This document shows positions 63,769 to 64,000 of a stretch of 64,000 bases of DNA, piece by piece. The stretch's first letter is position 1. Each line of letters opens with the position of its first letter. The DNA lies in assembly GCA_019448385.1 (NCBI GenBank), contig JAGTXO010000001.1, positions 62,001 to 126,000 on the forward strand, read 5' to 3'. A model generated the notes under the pieces. It saw only the letters and a list, made by a program, of their open reading frames with translations. It was not told the DNA's origin and searched no databases. The position numbers were made by a program, and so were the translations under genes. This stretch comes from Diacronema lutheri (Eukaryota; Haptophyta; Pavlovophyceae; Pavlovales; Pavlovaceae).

Positions 63769-64000
63769 CGCGAGCGGTCTCCTCCTCGCCCTCCGCCTCT
63801 GGTGGGGAGAGGAGAAGGCGCCCTCGCAAGTCATGGCCCCCTCGCTCCATGGCCCGCTGCTGGTTAATTGGAACGTGCAGTCTGATCCGGCGGGGGTTGG
63901 GGGGGGGGGGGGGAGGGCGTGCCGCGCGCGCTGCGACCGCACGCTCCTCCCCAAAAAGTGAAACAGCCACCGACCCGGGCGAGGGGTCGATGCGCACGCG
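63769..64000. other. 3' intergenic sequence with poly-G run
   Basis: Downstream of the glucosyltransferase stop. A G run lies at 63899-63913. No gene recognised. Confidence 0.6.

Overview
This is a eukaryotic nuclear window. It is very GC-rich and carries short GT-AG introns whose donors are mostly GTGCG or GTGAG. Introns are often filled with alternating GC or with long poly-C/poly-G runs. The host gene set includes a poly(A)-binding protein, mitochondrial ATP synthase subunit d-like, NIPA-type Mg transporter, ceramide glucosyltransferase, selenoprotein H-like, and a secreted/plastid-type Ala-Leu-Ala-Pro leader. Together with the intron style this best fits a GC-rich secondary-plastid alga, most likely a haptophyte; that assignment is inference.

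Layout. (1) 1-8311: the left arm of a very large inverted repeat. It is a copy of a mobile element with a ubiquitin-specific-protease-like gene and a Pif1-type helicase on the minus strand, a ~320 bp MITE-like insertion, and an uncharacterised gene pointing the other way. (2) 8714-28421: a compact block of twelve host genes: PABP, an Ala/Pro-rich leader-bearing protein, an alpha/beta hydrolase, a coiled-coil protein, a small PDZ protein, a patatin-like lipase, ATP synthase d-like, a SelH-like protein, a macro-domain protein, a NIPA transporter, a multi-pass membrane protein whose intron holds a 24-copy minisatellite, and an armadillo-repeat protein. (3) 28518 to at least 38677: the right arm, the same element in inverted orientation and more complete, with a second MITE copy, a fold-back repeat and an extra N-terminal helicase region that the left copy lacks. 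(4) 40235-59132: an exceptionally long intron-containing coding region, about 6,000 codons, on the plus strand. (5) 59299-63768: host genes again: a nucleotide-sugar transporter, a small Cys-containing protein and a ceramide glucosyltransferase.

The most unusual content is region 4. One reading direction carries, in order, two Ulp1/C48-type cysteine protease modules with His-Asp-Gln-Cys in place, several further Ulp1-shaped modules that appear to have lost the catalytic Cys, a YqaJ-type exonuclease, a chromodomain and a Fanzor (eukaryotic TnpB-like) RuvC nuclease with its zinc ribbon. If region 3 and region 4 are one unit, this would be a ~30.7 kb element (28518 to about 59.2 kb) combining a Pif1 helicase, a deubiquitinase-like protease, desumoylase-like proteases, a recombination exonuclease, a chromatin reader and an RNA-guided nuclease. 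I see no capsid, reverse transcriptase, HUH Rep or DDE transposase. That regions 3 and 4 belong together is inference, because the left arm runs off the window before the corresponding point.

The host genes look intact and are packed head to head or tail to tail with as little as 37 bp between divergent start codons.
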